Source: Limnobacter alexandrii (lineage in GTDB: Bacteria > Pseudomonadota > Gammaproteobacteria > Burkholderiales > Burkholderiaceae_B). Taken from it: 64,000 nucleotides of DNA. Under the pieces are notes generated by a model. It saw only the letters and a program-made list of their open reading frames with translations, was not told the origin of the DNA and did not search any database. The position numbers were made by a program, and so were the translations under genes. Of the stretch, positions 17,937 to 26,209 are shown one piece after another (positions within the stretch are counted from its first letter, which is position 1; every line of letters begins with the position of its first letter). The stretch covers positions 226,976 to 290,975 of the forward strand of contig NZ_SWKN01000009.1 in the NCBI RefSeq assembly GCF_005871185.1, written 5' to 3'.

Positions 17937-19812
17937 ACTGATTAACTCGCTTTTGTTTTAATTCTTGGAAGCGTTGCATGCACTCGTGATACCAACGGAG
18001 TTGCTCGCCTTGAGTGGGCATCTCGGCGGTTAAGCGCTCCAGCTCGGCTTTAAACCAAAGCTCACTACATTGATACACGCCAGAACGCAACTCGGTTTCA
18101 AAATCGAGGGAATCATCCAAACCGCGTGCTTCTTTCAGAACCGAGTTAACCCAATTTTGATGCACTTCGTCGTTGAAGGCATGTTGAAGCCGCGCCTCAA
18201 GCAAGTTGGGGTCGCTTCTGACTTTTTCAAGCAAATGAACGAAACTGTGCACTTCCGGGGCCGGGTTTTGATCGCGTTCATACAACTCAAGCAGCGAATT
18301 ACACAACTCGACATGCTGGGGCGCGCGAATAACCCGCGCAGCCAGGCTTAACAAAGGCGATTTCGCGGTGGGCCTGGGGCCCCAGTTGTTTTGCAAAGGC
18401 TGTTCATCAAACTTGCCAAACTTTTTGCCAAATTTGTTGCTGGAAAACTTTCCCTGCTGTCCGTTTTGCGCCCCACCCTGAAACTGTCCCTTGTTCTTCG
18501 GCGAGAAGTAATCACCCCCACCCTCGCGGCTTTTTAAGCCCAGGTGCCGGCTAAGTTCCATGGGCGTGGCACCCAGCAAATTGGCCAGCGCACGCAACAA
18601 GGAAGACCTGTAAACCGTGGGCTGCATTTGCACAATCAAGGGTTTCAAGAATGAGATGGCTGCCGCACTGCCCTCAATTTGCTGCAAGGGGTAGTTGCGT
18701 TCCAGATAACGCGTCAAAAATTCCGACAATGGCGCGGCTTGCGCCACCATGGCCTCAAAGCCGTCAGGCCCCTCGGTTCGAATGAAGGAATCGGGATCGT
18801 GCTCGGCAGGCAGAAAAATAAAATCGGCCCGTTTGTTCTCGCTGACATGCGGCAAACAGGCTTGCAAGGCGCGCCATGCGGCCTTTTGCCCTGCACCGTC
18901 GCCGTCAAACGCAAAAACCAGGCGGTCGGTTTGCTTGAATAATTTCAACACATGGTCGGGTGTCACCGCTGTACCCAGGGTGGCCACTGCGTTCTCAAAG
19001 CCCCATTGCGCCAGGGCCACCACGTCCATATACCCTTCGGTGACCAGGGCGTATCCCATTTTGTGAATGGCCTGGCGTGCCTCAAACAGGCCATAAACCT
19101 CATGGCCCTTGGAAAACACTGGCGTTTCAGGGCTGTTCAGATACTTGGGCTTTTCATCGCCCAGTACACGACCACCAAACCCGATCACCTGCCCTTTGGC
19201 ATTTCGAATGGGAAACATGATGCGGCCACGAAATGCATCGTAACGCCGATTGCTGTCGCTGATTTTTGTCAACCCAGCCAAATCCAGCTGGGTATTGCTG
19301 GCGTAATTCTCAACCACGGCTTCCAGGTTTTGATACCCGTCGGGCGCGTAGCCCATGCCATAGCGGGCCGCCACCTGCCCGGTCAAACCCCGGTTTTTCA
19401 GGTAATCAATGGCCAGCGGGCTTTTTTTAAGCTGTGCTTTGTAATAATTGGCGGCGCGGGTCAGCAACTCCACCAATTCTTCCCGTTCAGAACGAACTTC
19501 GGCCGGTACATCCATGCCTTTTTCATAAGGCACATCAAGGCCCAAATTGCCTGCGAGGTTTTCAACAGCCTCGGGAAAAGTAAGCCCAAGGTGTTCCATC
19601 ACAAAACCCACGGCGTTGCCATGCGCACCGCAGCCAAAACAGTGATAAAACTGCTTTGAAGGGCTCACTGTAAAAGATGGAGATTTCTCGTTGTGAAACG
19701 GGCACAAGCCCTGAAGGTTTGCGCCTGCTGCTTTCAATTGCACATAACGGCCCACCACATCGGTGATGTCGAGGCGGTAGAGCAAATCGTCAATAAAGCT
19801 TTGAGGAATCAT
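17932..19812 (-). CDS. dnaG: DNA primase
   Basis: 626 residues. DnaG makes RNA primers for replication at the fork. The N-terminal CHC2 zinc finger is present (Cys37, His40, Cys58, Cys61 in LCPFHNEKSPSF and CFGCGAHGN), then the catalytic core with the TOPRIM motifs TEGYMDVVALAQ and FDGDGAGQKAAWRA, and a C-terminal DnaB-binding helical domain after a Gly/Gln/Asn/Lys-rich linker (about residues 425-470). Starts with ATG at 19812, about 105 bases after yqeY. Middle gene of the conserved macromolecular synthesis cluster. Confidence 0.97.
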   Translation of the reverse strand: MIPQSFIDDLLYRLDITDVVGRYVQLKAAGANLQGLCPFHNEKSPSFTVSPSKQFYHCFGCGAHGNAVGFVMEHLGLTFPEAVENLAGNLGLDVPYEKGMDVPAEVRSEREELVELLTRAANYYKAQLKKSPLAIDYLKNRGLTGQVAARYGMGYAPDGYQNLEAVVENYASNTQLDLAGLTKISDSNRRYDAFRGRIMFPIRNAKGQVIGFGGRVLGDEKPKYLNSPETPVFSKGHEVYGLFEARQAIHKMGYALVTEGYMDVVALAQWGFENAVATLGTAVTPDHVLKLFKQTDRLVFAFDGDGAGQKAAWRALQACLPHVSENKRADFIFLPAEHDPDSFIRTEGPDGFEAMVAQAAPLSEFLTRYLERNYPLQQIEGSAAAISFLKPLIVQMQPTVYRSSLLRALANLLGATPMELSRHLGLKSREGGGDYFSPKNKGQFQGGAQNGQQGKFSSNKFGKKFGKFDEQPLQNNWGPRPTAKSPLLSLAARVIRAPQHVELCNSLLELYERDQNPAPEVHSFVHLLEKVRSDPNLLEARLQHAFNDEVHQNWVNSVLKEARGLDDSLDFETELRSGVYQCSELWFKAELERLTAEMPTQGEQLRWYHECMQRFQELKQKRVNQL

Positions 19813-19919
19813 GCAGTTTGGGTGAGTTCACGCGCAGAAAAATCAGAGCCAATGGCCCGACTTCTAGAATAACAAACCCAAAGGGGAGGGAAACAGCTGT
19901 TGGCTTGCGATGCGCTTGC

Positions 19920-20366
19920 TTATTTTGACAAAGCGGCTTTGACCAAACCAGAAACCTTGCTCATGTCGGCTTTGCCAGCCAACTTGGCTTTCACGGCACC
20001 CATGACCTTGCCCATGTCTTGCGGGCCAGTTGCGCCCACAGCCTGAACAATGGCCTGAATTTCAGCTACAACTTCAGCTTCAGACAATTGCGCGGGAAGG
20101 TAAGACGCCAAAACGGCAGCTTCAGCCTTTTCAGCCTCAGCCGACTCTGGCCGACCACCCTGTTCAAACTGGATGGCGGCTTCGTTTCGTTGTTTGATTT
20201 GCTTTTCGATGATGGCGAGGACCGCCCCATCGTCGAGTTCGACGCGTTCGTCGACCTCTTTTTGTTTGATTGCCGCTGAGAGCATTCGAAGCGTGGTGAG
20301 CTTTGCTTGCTCACGGGCCTTCATGGCCTGCTTGATGTCTTCAAGAATTTGCGCTTTCAGTGACAT
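19920..20366 (-). CDS. GatB/YqeY domain protein
   Basis: 148 residues, the whole YqeY fold: an N-terminal helical part (MSLKAQILEDIKQAMKA, then TLRMLSAAIKQKEVDER) and a C-terminal Asn/Gln-amidotransferase-like tail domain (GPQDMGKVMGAVKAKLAGKAD). Related to the tail of GatB, which binds tRNA, but free-standing YqeY has no agreed function. It sits between rpsU (10-base gap) and dnaG, the usual place in many proteobacteria. Confidence 0.92.
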   Translation of the reverse strand: MSLKAQILEDIKQAMKAREQAKLTTLRMLSAAIKQKEVDERVELDDGAVLAIIEKQIKQRNEAAIQFEQGGRPESAEAEKAEAAVLASYLPAQLSEAEVVAEIQAIVQAVGATGPQDMGKVMGAVKAKLAGKADMSKVSGLVKAALSK

Positions 20367-20376
20367 ACCAAACGAA

Positions 20377-20589
20377 TCAATACATTTTCTTGGGCAACAT
20401 TTGGCTGCGCAGGCGCTTGTAGTGACGCTTTACGGCAGCAGCCTTCAGGCGCTTGCGCTCAGCAGTTGGCTTCTCGTAGAACTCGCGTGAACGCAGTTCG
20501 GTCAGCAGACCAGTTTTTTCGATAGTGCGCTTGAAGCGACGCAGGGCAACTTCAAATGGCTCGTTTTCTTTAACGCGAACGTTTGGCAT
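20377..20589 (-). CDS. rpsU: 30S ribosomal protein S21
   Basis: 70 residues from [16 protein letters not shown], the universal start of S21; the open frame extends 14 codons further up but those have no counterpart. S21 is a small basic protein (Arg/Lys-rich, ending LPKKMY) of the 30S platform, needed for early initiation steps. First gene of rpsU-yqeY-dnaG-rpoD, with a plausible promoter about 125 bases upstream. Confidence 0.97.
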   Translation of the reverse strand: MPNVRVKENEPFEVALRRFKRTIEKTGLLTELRSREFYEKPTAERKRLKAAAVKRHYKRLRSQMLPKKMY

Positions 20590-20714
20590 ATGGCTCCAAT
20601 CGGGTGTTCGTAAGTTGTATTTAGCTTCCAACCCATTGATTTCGCAGATATTTTTCTACAAAACCCAATGCGTTAGTGCAAAGAGTTACCGCCAGGAATC
20701 TGGCAAAGACCGAG

Positions 20715-20744
20715 ATAGTACCATGTGAAAGAAGGTTTTCTCAA
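20715..20744 (-). promoter_or_regulatory. Likely sigma-70 promoter of the rpsU-yqeY-dnaG-rpoD cluster
   Basis: Leftward TTGAGA (20739-20744) and TACTAT (20715-20720), four of six matches each, are separated by 18 bases. They fall between the end of the flavoprotein gene and rpsU, the only space available for a promoter of this cluster. Confidence 0.5.
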
Positions 20745-20754
20745 GGATTTTCAA

Positions 20755-21984
20755 CTATTTTTGGCTCAATATTGCATGGGCTGCGGTGTAGCCACTGGCC
20801 CAAGCCCACTGAAAGTTATAGCCGCCCAGCCAGCCCGTCACATCAACCACTTCGCCAATAAAGTATAGGCCCTGAATTTTGCGCGATTCCAGCGTTTTGG
20901 GCTGCAAATCTGTAGTGCTGACACCGCCCCGCATCACTTCGGCTTTTTTGTAACCTTCTGTGCCACTGGGTACCAACTGCCATGCGGCCATTAACTGCGC
21001 CAAAGGGCCAAGTTGCTTTTTGCCCAACTCCGCCACTTTGCGCCCGGCAATCGCCTGCAATTCAGGTTTGTTCAGCCAGGCTTGCACCAAACGCTTGGGC
21101 CAGTGTGGCACTTGCGCAGCAAACCAGTTCTCGGCACTGGTTTTTGCGCCCAGGGTGGCCTGTATCAAATCGGTTTGAAGTGCAGCTGCATCGGTTTCTT
21201 TGCCTGACAAATTCAGGGTAATTGGCTTGCCCGGGTTCCAGTAGGTTGAGGCCTGCAACACCGCGGGGCCACTCAAGCCCCGGTGGGTGAACAATAAATC
21301 TTCATCAAACCAGGGAGCATTGGAATCGCTGCCACGGCTAAACACGGGCAAGGCCACGCCAGCCAGTTCAACAAAGGGCTCCCACAGGCTGGAATCAAAA
21401 GTAAGCGGCACCAGCGCAGGCCGCTGATCAACCAGTGAATGGCCAAACTGTTTGGCCAACTTCAGGCCGAAATCGGTTGCACCTATTTTTGGCACAGGCA
21501 AACCACCGGTGGCCACCACCACATTTCGCGCCTGCAGCGGCCCGGCAGTGGTACTCAATTTGAACTGACTGCCATCGTGCTCAACCCCGTTCACGCTGTG
21601 CGGGCGAAACCACTTCACCTTGCCCGCATTGCATTCGGCAGCCAGCATGTCGATGATGTCGTCGCTTTTGCGATCACAAAACAACTGGCCTTTGTGCTTT
21701 TCATGAAATGGGATGTTGTGGCGCTTCACCAAGGCGATGAAGTCTGCCGGGGTATAGCGACTCAACGCTGAGCGAGCGAATCGCGGGTTTTCAGAAATAA
21801 AGTTGTTCTCGGACACATTCACATTGGTGAAGTTGCAACGCCCACCGCCACTGATGCGAATTTTCTCGGCCAGCTTTTCACTGTGATCCAACAATGCGAC
21901 CCGCAAGCCACCCTGCCCTGCCTGTGCAGCACACATCAGACCAGCCGCGCCAGCACCAATCACAATGAGATCAAATTGCTGCAT
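20755..21984 (-). CDS. FAD-dependent flavoprotein, BaiN/YhiN (HI0933) family
   Basis: 409 residues. N-terminal Rossmann FAD site LIVIGAGAAGLMCAAQAG (residues 5-22), the family signature RISGGGRCNFTN at ~44-55, and a C-terminal FIGEVVDVTGWLGGYNFQWAWASG that closes the FAD pocket. Members are annotated as BaiN-like reductases or aminoacetone oxidases, but for most, including the E. coli YhiN type, the substrate is unknown. Its start overlaps the end of ybiB by 14 bases, so it is translated as the last gene of the nitrate-assimilation transcript. That link is probably organisational. Confidence 0.88.
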   Translation of the reverse strand: MQQFDLIVIGAGAAGLMCAAQAGQGGLRVALLDHSEKLAEKIRISGGGRCNFTNVNVSENNFISENPRFARSALSRYTPADFIALVKRHNIPFHEKHKGQLFCDRKSDDIIDMLAAECNAGKVKWFRPHSVNGVEHDGSQFKLSTTAGPLQARNVVVATGGLPVPKIGATDFGLKLAKQFGHSLVDQRPALVPLTFDSSLWEPFVELAGVALPVFSRGSDSNAPWFDEDLLFTHRGLSGPAVLQASTYWNPGKPITLNLSGKETDAAALQTDLIQATLGAKTSAENWFAAQVPHWPKRLVQAWLNKPELQAIAGRKVAELGKKQLGPLAQLMAAWQLVPSGTEGYKKAEVMRGGVSTTDLQPKTLESRKIQGLYFIGEVVDVTGWLGGYNFQWAWASGYTAAHAILSQK

Positions 21985-22969
21985 GGCTTATTGATTGGTT
22001 TGGTGCTTGGTGAACGGCTTCAATCGCATCCAGCTGACGCGCAAAACCGTGCGGCATTTCCTGCGGATTGTTCAGCCACATTTCGATTAGCCGTGCGGTT
22101 GACTCTGCGTCGATGTCCGGGTGTGGGTCGGGCTGCTCGGTGAACAGGTTTTCTGGTTCGGAAATGCACCAGGTGCGACCGGCCTTCACACCGTCCATGC
22201 GGGGGCTGCGGTAAGGTGCAGCCACGGGCTCGCCTTCATGGCCGCGCAACACCAAAGCAGTGTGGCCAGTGGCGCACAACACTTCACGTTGCAAATTCCA
22301 GAATTCAGGATGGGTGTAGCTGGTCACCAGCAAGGCATTGGTAAACGCACTGGGCACCATCAACTTGACCAAAGTGTGGGTACAACTGCGTACACCCAGC
22401 ACTTTGCGGGTCTGCAACAGCGCCTCAATGCGCGGGTAAATTTGCGCCATGGGCATGTACACCGGTGCGGTGTAAGGCATGTCCACTGCATTCCAGTTCA
22501 GGTGTTCAAACACTTCCGCACTGGTCACCCGCCCGGTGAAGTCACTTTGCAAACCATGCACGAGCACGGGGTAGCCGCGCTGGGCCAACAGGCCTGCCAA
22601 CAAGGGCGTAAAATTGGGTTTGCGGCGGGCGCCGTTGTAGCTGGGAATAACCACCACCGGTTTGCCACTGGCTTGTGATTGCGCATCAAGCGCCTGCAAG
22701 GTGTGAAAATGGGGTGAATGGCTTTCGTCTGGCCAATGCTCGGCAATGGCTTGCAAAAAGCCGATTAGCTCGTCGTGGCTTTCGCCTTTGACTCGCAAGG
22801 CAATGAGCACCGCGCCCAGTTCGAAATCGGACACTTCGCCACGCAATATGGCAGAGAACAAGGTTTTCGCCTGTTCTCTTGGCAAGCCGCGAGCGCCGTC
22901 CTTCCCTCGACCAATTTCTTTGATGAATGGTGCGCAAGAGAACTTGTCTGATTGAAGGGAATTTGGCAT
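21971..22969 (-). CDS. ybiB: YbiB/TrpD2-like DNA-binding protein
   Basis: 332 residues with the fold of anthranilate phosphoribosyltransferase: a helical N-terminal part (REQAKTLFSAILRGEVSDFELGA) and an alpha/beta part with NGARRKPNFTPLLAGLLA in place of the TrpD substrate loop. The E. coli homologue binds DNA without sequence preference and is linked to the SOS response; it has no transferase activity. It lies 17 bases after the nitrate reductase gene and overlaps the flavoprotein gene, which fits cotranscription from the nirB promoter, a pairing seen in other betaproteobacteria. Confidence 0.85.
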   Translation of the reverse strand: MPNSLQSDKFSCAPFIKEIGRGKDGARGLPREQAKTLFSAILRGEVSDFELGAVLIALRVKGESHDELIGFLQAIAEHWPDESHSPHFHTLQALDAQSQASGKPVVVIPSYNGARRKPNFTPLLAGLLAQRGYPVLVHGLQSDFTGRVTSAEVFEHLNWNAVDMPYTAPVYMPMAQIYPRIEALLQTRKVLGVRSCTHTLVKLMVPSAFTNALLVTSYTHPEFWNLQREVLCATGHTALVLRGHEGEPVAAPYRSPRMDGVKAGRTWCISEPENLFTEQPDPHPDIDAESTARLIEMWLNNPQEMPHGFARQLDAIEAVHQAPNQSISHAAI

Positions 22970-22986
22970 GGCGACTCAAGAAGAAC

Positions 22987-25824
22987 TCAAGGCGCTATTG
23001 TAGCAAGGCTGGCCTGTGTGCGAATGAGTTTGCGAATTTCGGGCACGCACGAACCACATTGCGTGCCGCATTTGATGCGGCCTTGCAAATCAGCAAGCAA
23101 TTCATTCTCGCTTGCATTCGGATGTTTGGCACAGGCGATGGCAAGGCCTGCTTGAATGGACTGCTCTGAAACACCCACACAATTGCACACCATACGCACC
23201 GCTTCGGTTTGCACGCCGGGCGGTTGGCTGGCCGGGGCCAGCAGAAAACTGCGCAGGGGCATTACATCCAATTGCTGGTCGAAATAATTTCTCAGCCAGC
23301 CTTCTGATTCAATATTGCCAGCGAGGAAGACTTTATTCAGCGTGGCTGTTTGACCTTGCTCAGCGACTTGAACTTTCAGACCAATGCGGCGGCGCGCATC
23401 GGTTTGTGGGTCGGAATAAACCATGATGTCGCCGCCTTGGCATTCAAACAAGGCTTGAAGGCGATCGATAATTTCTTTCGCAGGTGCTTGCGCACTGGCT
23501 GCGCGGAACAACACACCAGTTTGTTCACGGCCCACAGGCACACACACTGCCGCATCAAATTCGGCATACAGCGCACGGGCCTTTTGCCACAGGCTAAGCC
23601 AATGCTCACTGTGAACAAACACAACCACTTGCCAGGGCAAATGCACGCGCTGAATACTCACGGCTGAATGTTTTAATTCAGGTTGCTTTGAATACGGATC
23701 GAAGGCTTCAATGGTGAGCGCATTCACACCACCCACGCCTGCTTTTCCACCGAAGAATTCTGGCCCCCAATGCATGGGTAACACAGCCTGGTTGCGCGCA
23801 ACTGATTCATCCGCTTTCGCGCGCAGGGTGATGGTGGCGCGACGCGATTTAACCGACACCCAACTGCTGGGCTTCAGGTTGAGCCGCTTAAAGTCGGCCG
23901 GGTGCATGGCAACCACTGGCTCAGCTTCATGCGAGAAAAATTCAGCCAAAGTACCAGTGCGGCTTGCACCGTGCCACTGGTCGCGCAAACGCCCCGTGTT
24001 CAAGCGCCAGGGGAAACGCGCATCCGCTTCTTCGGCCACGGGCTCATAATTTGAAAACACGAACTTCGCCTTGCCTGTGGCTGTGGGGTAGGCCCCATCT
24101 TCATACAGGCGGGCTTTGCCTTCGGGCTGCCCTTCCGGCATGGGCCACTGTTGCGGGCCCTTTGTCTCCAACACCGCATAACTTAAACCGGTAATGTCCA
24201 AGTCGCGGCCCCGCGTGGTTTCGCGGTGCTCGTTGAAAATCTCTTCAGTGTTGCCATAGGGCATGAACGCGCCATCACCGTCGTGGATGCGCGGGCTTTC
24301 AACACCCTGCTTTTGCAATTCAACCTCAAGGCGCTTCGCAAATTCCACCACAATTTGCCAATCATTTTTTGAATCTGCATAGGCGGGCAAAGCGGGCCGC
24401 ACGCGGCTGATTCGCCTTTCACTGTTGGTGACTGTGCCCTCTTTCTCGCCCCAGGTGGTGGCGGGCAACAGCACATCGGCATATTGCACGGTGGCGGGCG
24501 TTAAGTAGGCGTCTTGCACCACCACCAGCTCGGCATTTTGCAGGGCGCGGGCCACCTTCTGCGAATTGGGCAGTGAATGCGCCGGGTTGGTACAGGCCAC
24601 CCACACCGCCTTGATTTTGCCCTGCTCCAGCTGATCGAACATTTCAACCGCACTGGCCCCGGGTGTGGCGCTAATTTGCTTCACACCCCAAAAGGCAGCC
24701 ACTTCGGCCACGTGTGCAGGGTTGTTCAATTCACGGTGCGCGGGCAGCAAAGTAGACAAGCCACCCACTTCGCGGCCACCCATGGCATTGGGTTGGCCCG
24801 TCAGTGAAAAAGGGCCTGAACCTTCTTTGCCGATTTGCCCTGTGGCCAAATGCAGGGCAATCAACGCGGTGTTTTTATCGGTTCCCGTGGTGGCCTGGTT
24901 CAACCCTTGGCAATACAGGGAGAGTGTCCTGTTGCTTTGGGCGAACCAGGTGGCAGCCAGTACAATGTCTGCCTCGGGAACTCCACACACGCTGGCTGCA
25001 AGCTTGGGTGTGTAATCAGCCAAGCCTTTGGCCACGGCCTCAAAGCCTTCCGTGTGTTTGTTGATGTAGGCCATGTCCAGCCAACCGTTTTGCATCATCA
25101 CATGCAACATGGCGTTGAACAGCATTACGTCGGTACCGGGCTGAATTTTCAAATGTAAATCAGCCATCAGCGCGGTGTCGGTGGCGCGGGGGTCAACCAC
25201 AATCAGTTTGTGACCGGGCTTGGCAGCACGCGAGGCTTCAAGCCGGCGAAAGGCAACCGGGTGGGCATACGCCATATTCGAACCAGCAATGAACACGCAA
25301 TCAGCCAAAGCCAGATCATCGTAATTGCAGGGCGGTGCGTCGGCTCCCAATGTGCGTTTGTAGCCACTCACTGCACTGCTCATGCACAGGCGTGAATTGG
25401 TGTCGATGTTGTTGGTGCCAATCAAACCCTTGGCGAGTTTGTTGAACACGTAATAGTCTTCGGTTAGCAGTTGGCCGCTGATGTAGAAGCCCACACTGTC
25501 TGGCCCGTAGGTTGAAATCAATCGCGCAAATTCACGTGCGGTGAAATCAAGCGCGGTGTTCCAATCAGTAGGGGCCACTTGCTGGTCGCGCTGAATGCGC
25601 AACAAGGGTTGGCTTGCGCGCACTTGGCCATACACGTTCACAGTGGCGGTTTCAGCCAGCTTGCTGCCTTTGCTACACAACTTACCCAAGTTGGCTGGGT
25701 GCGTTTCATCGCCCTTCACATCAATTATTTTTCCGCCTTGTGCGCGCACCACCACACCACAACCCACGCCGCAGTAAGGGCAGGTTGTCTTGGTGTTTTG
25801 GATCGGTTGCAGCAGGTCGGTCAT
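22987..25824 (-). CDS. nasA: Assimilatory nitrate reductase, catalytic subunit with C-terminal [2Fe-2S] domain
   Basis: 945 residues. It reduces nitrate to nitrite in the cytoplasm using a bis-MGD molybdenum cofactor. The [4Fe-4S] site is CPYCGVGCGVVV with a further Cys in LGKLCSKGS (residues ~15-52). Molybdopterin oxidoreductase and dinucleotide-binding domains follow (SRLCMSSAVSGYK; AVLPMHWGPEFFGG), then a C-terminal BFD-like domain with VCNCVGVSE and CGTQCGSCVPEI that passes electrons. There is no signal peptide. The gene lies 14 bases after nirD, so nitrite is made by the same transcript that encodes nitrite reductase. Confidence 0.95.
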   Translation of the reverse strand: MTDLLQPIQNTKTTCPYCGVGCGVVVRAQGGKIIDVKGDETHPANLGKLCSKGSKLAETATVNVYGQVRASQPLLRIQRDQQVAPTDWNTALDFTAREFARLISTYGPDSVGFYISGQLLTEDYYVFNKLAKGLIGTNNIDTNSRLCMSSAVSGYKRTLGADAPPCNYDDLALADCVFIAGSNMAYAHPVAFRRLEASRAAKPGHKLIVVDPRATDTALMADLHLKIQPGTDVMLFNAMLHVMMQNGWLDMAYINKHTEGFEAVAKGLADYTPKLAASVCGVPEADIVLAATWFAQSNRTLSLYCQGLNQATTGTDKNTALIALHLATGQIGKEGSGPFSLTGQPNAMGGREVGGLSTLLPAHRELNNPAHVAEVAAFWGVKQISATPGASAVEMFDQLEQGKIKAVWVACTNPAHSLPNSQKVARALQNAELVVVQDAYLTPATVQYADVLLPATTWGEKEGTVTNSERRISRVRPALPAYADSKNDWQIVVEFAKRLEVELQKQGVESPRIHDGDGAFMPYGNTEEIFNEHRETTRGRDLDITGLSYAVLETKGPQQWPMPEGQPEGKARLYEDGAYPTATGKAKFVFSNYEPVAEEADARFPWRLNTGRLRDQWHGASRTGTLAEFFSHEAEPVVAMHPADFKRLNLKPSSWVSVKSRRATITLRAKADESVARNQAVLPMHWGPEFFGGKAGVGGVNALTIEAFDPYSKQPELKHSAVSIQRVHLPWQVVVFVHSEHWLSLWQKARALYAEFDAAVCVPVGREQTGVLFRAASAQAPAKEIIDRLQALFECQGGDIMVYSDPQTDARRRIGLKVQVAEQGQTATLNKVFLAGNIESEGWLRNYFDQQLDVMPLRSFLLAPASQPPGVQTEAVRMVCNCVGVSEQSIQAGLAIACAKHPNASENELLADLQGRIKCGTQCGSCVPEIRKLIRTQASLATIAP

Positions 25825-25838
25825 GAGTGAGATCGCTT

Positions 25839-26171
25839 TCAGATGCCGTGGTTTTTCACTTCACTGGCTTTCAAATGCACGCGGCCATCGACCACCTGCA
25901 CCATGAACTTGGCTGTGCAGCCTTCATCAGGTTCGCGCGCACAGCCATCGGCCAAACCAATTTGCCAGTTGTGCAAGGGGCAAGTAACCGTGGTGCCATG
26001 CACGATGCCTTGGCTCAAAGGGCCTTTTTTGTGCGGGCATTCGTCCAGCAGTGCGAACACTTGCTCTTCGCTGTTGCGAAAAATAGCGATGTCTTGCCCG
26101 GTGGGGCGACGCACAATGCGTGATCCCAACACGGGGATGTCTTCCACCGCACAAATGTCGATCCATTCCAT
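25839..26171 (-). CDS. nirD: Nitrite reductase [NAD(P)H] small subunit
   Basis: 110 residues from MEWIDIC, which has AAAGGAAA upstream and matches the family start. An earlier ATG at 26210 overlaps the nirB stop as TAATG and might couple translation, but would add 13 atypical residues. Unlike E. coli NirD, it keeps Rieske ligands: CPHKKGPL and CPLHNWQ, so it probably holds a [2Fe-2S] cluster. It works with NirB in reducing nitrite to ammonium. Confidence 0.93.
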   Translation of the reverse strand: MEWIDICAVEDIPVLGSRIVRRPTGQDIAIFRNSEEQVFALLDECPHKKGPLSQGIVHGTTVTCPLHNWQIGLADGCAREPDEGCTAKFMVQVVDGRVHLKASEVKNHGI

Positions 26172-26209
26172 TTGAGTTTCCTTTCGTTCAATCAGTTCTG
26201 AAGCCGACA

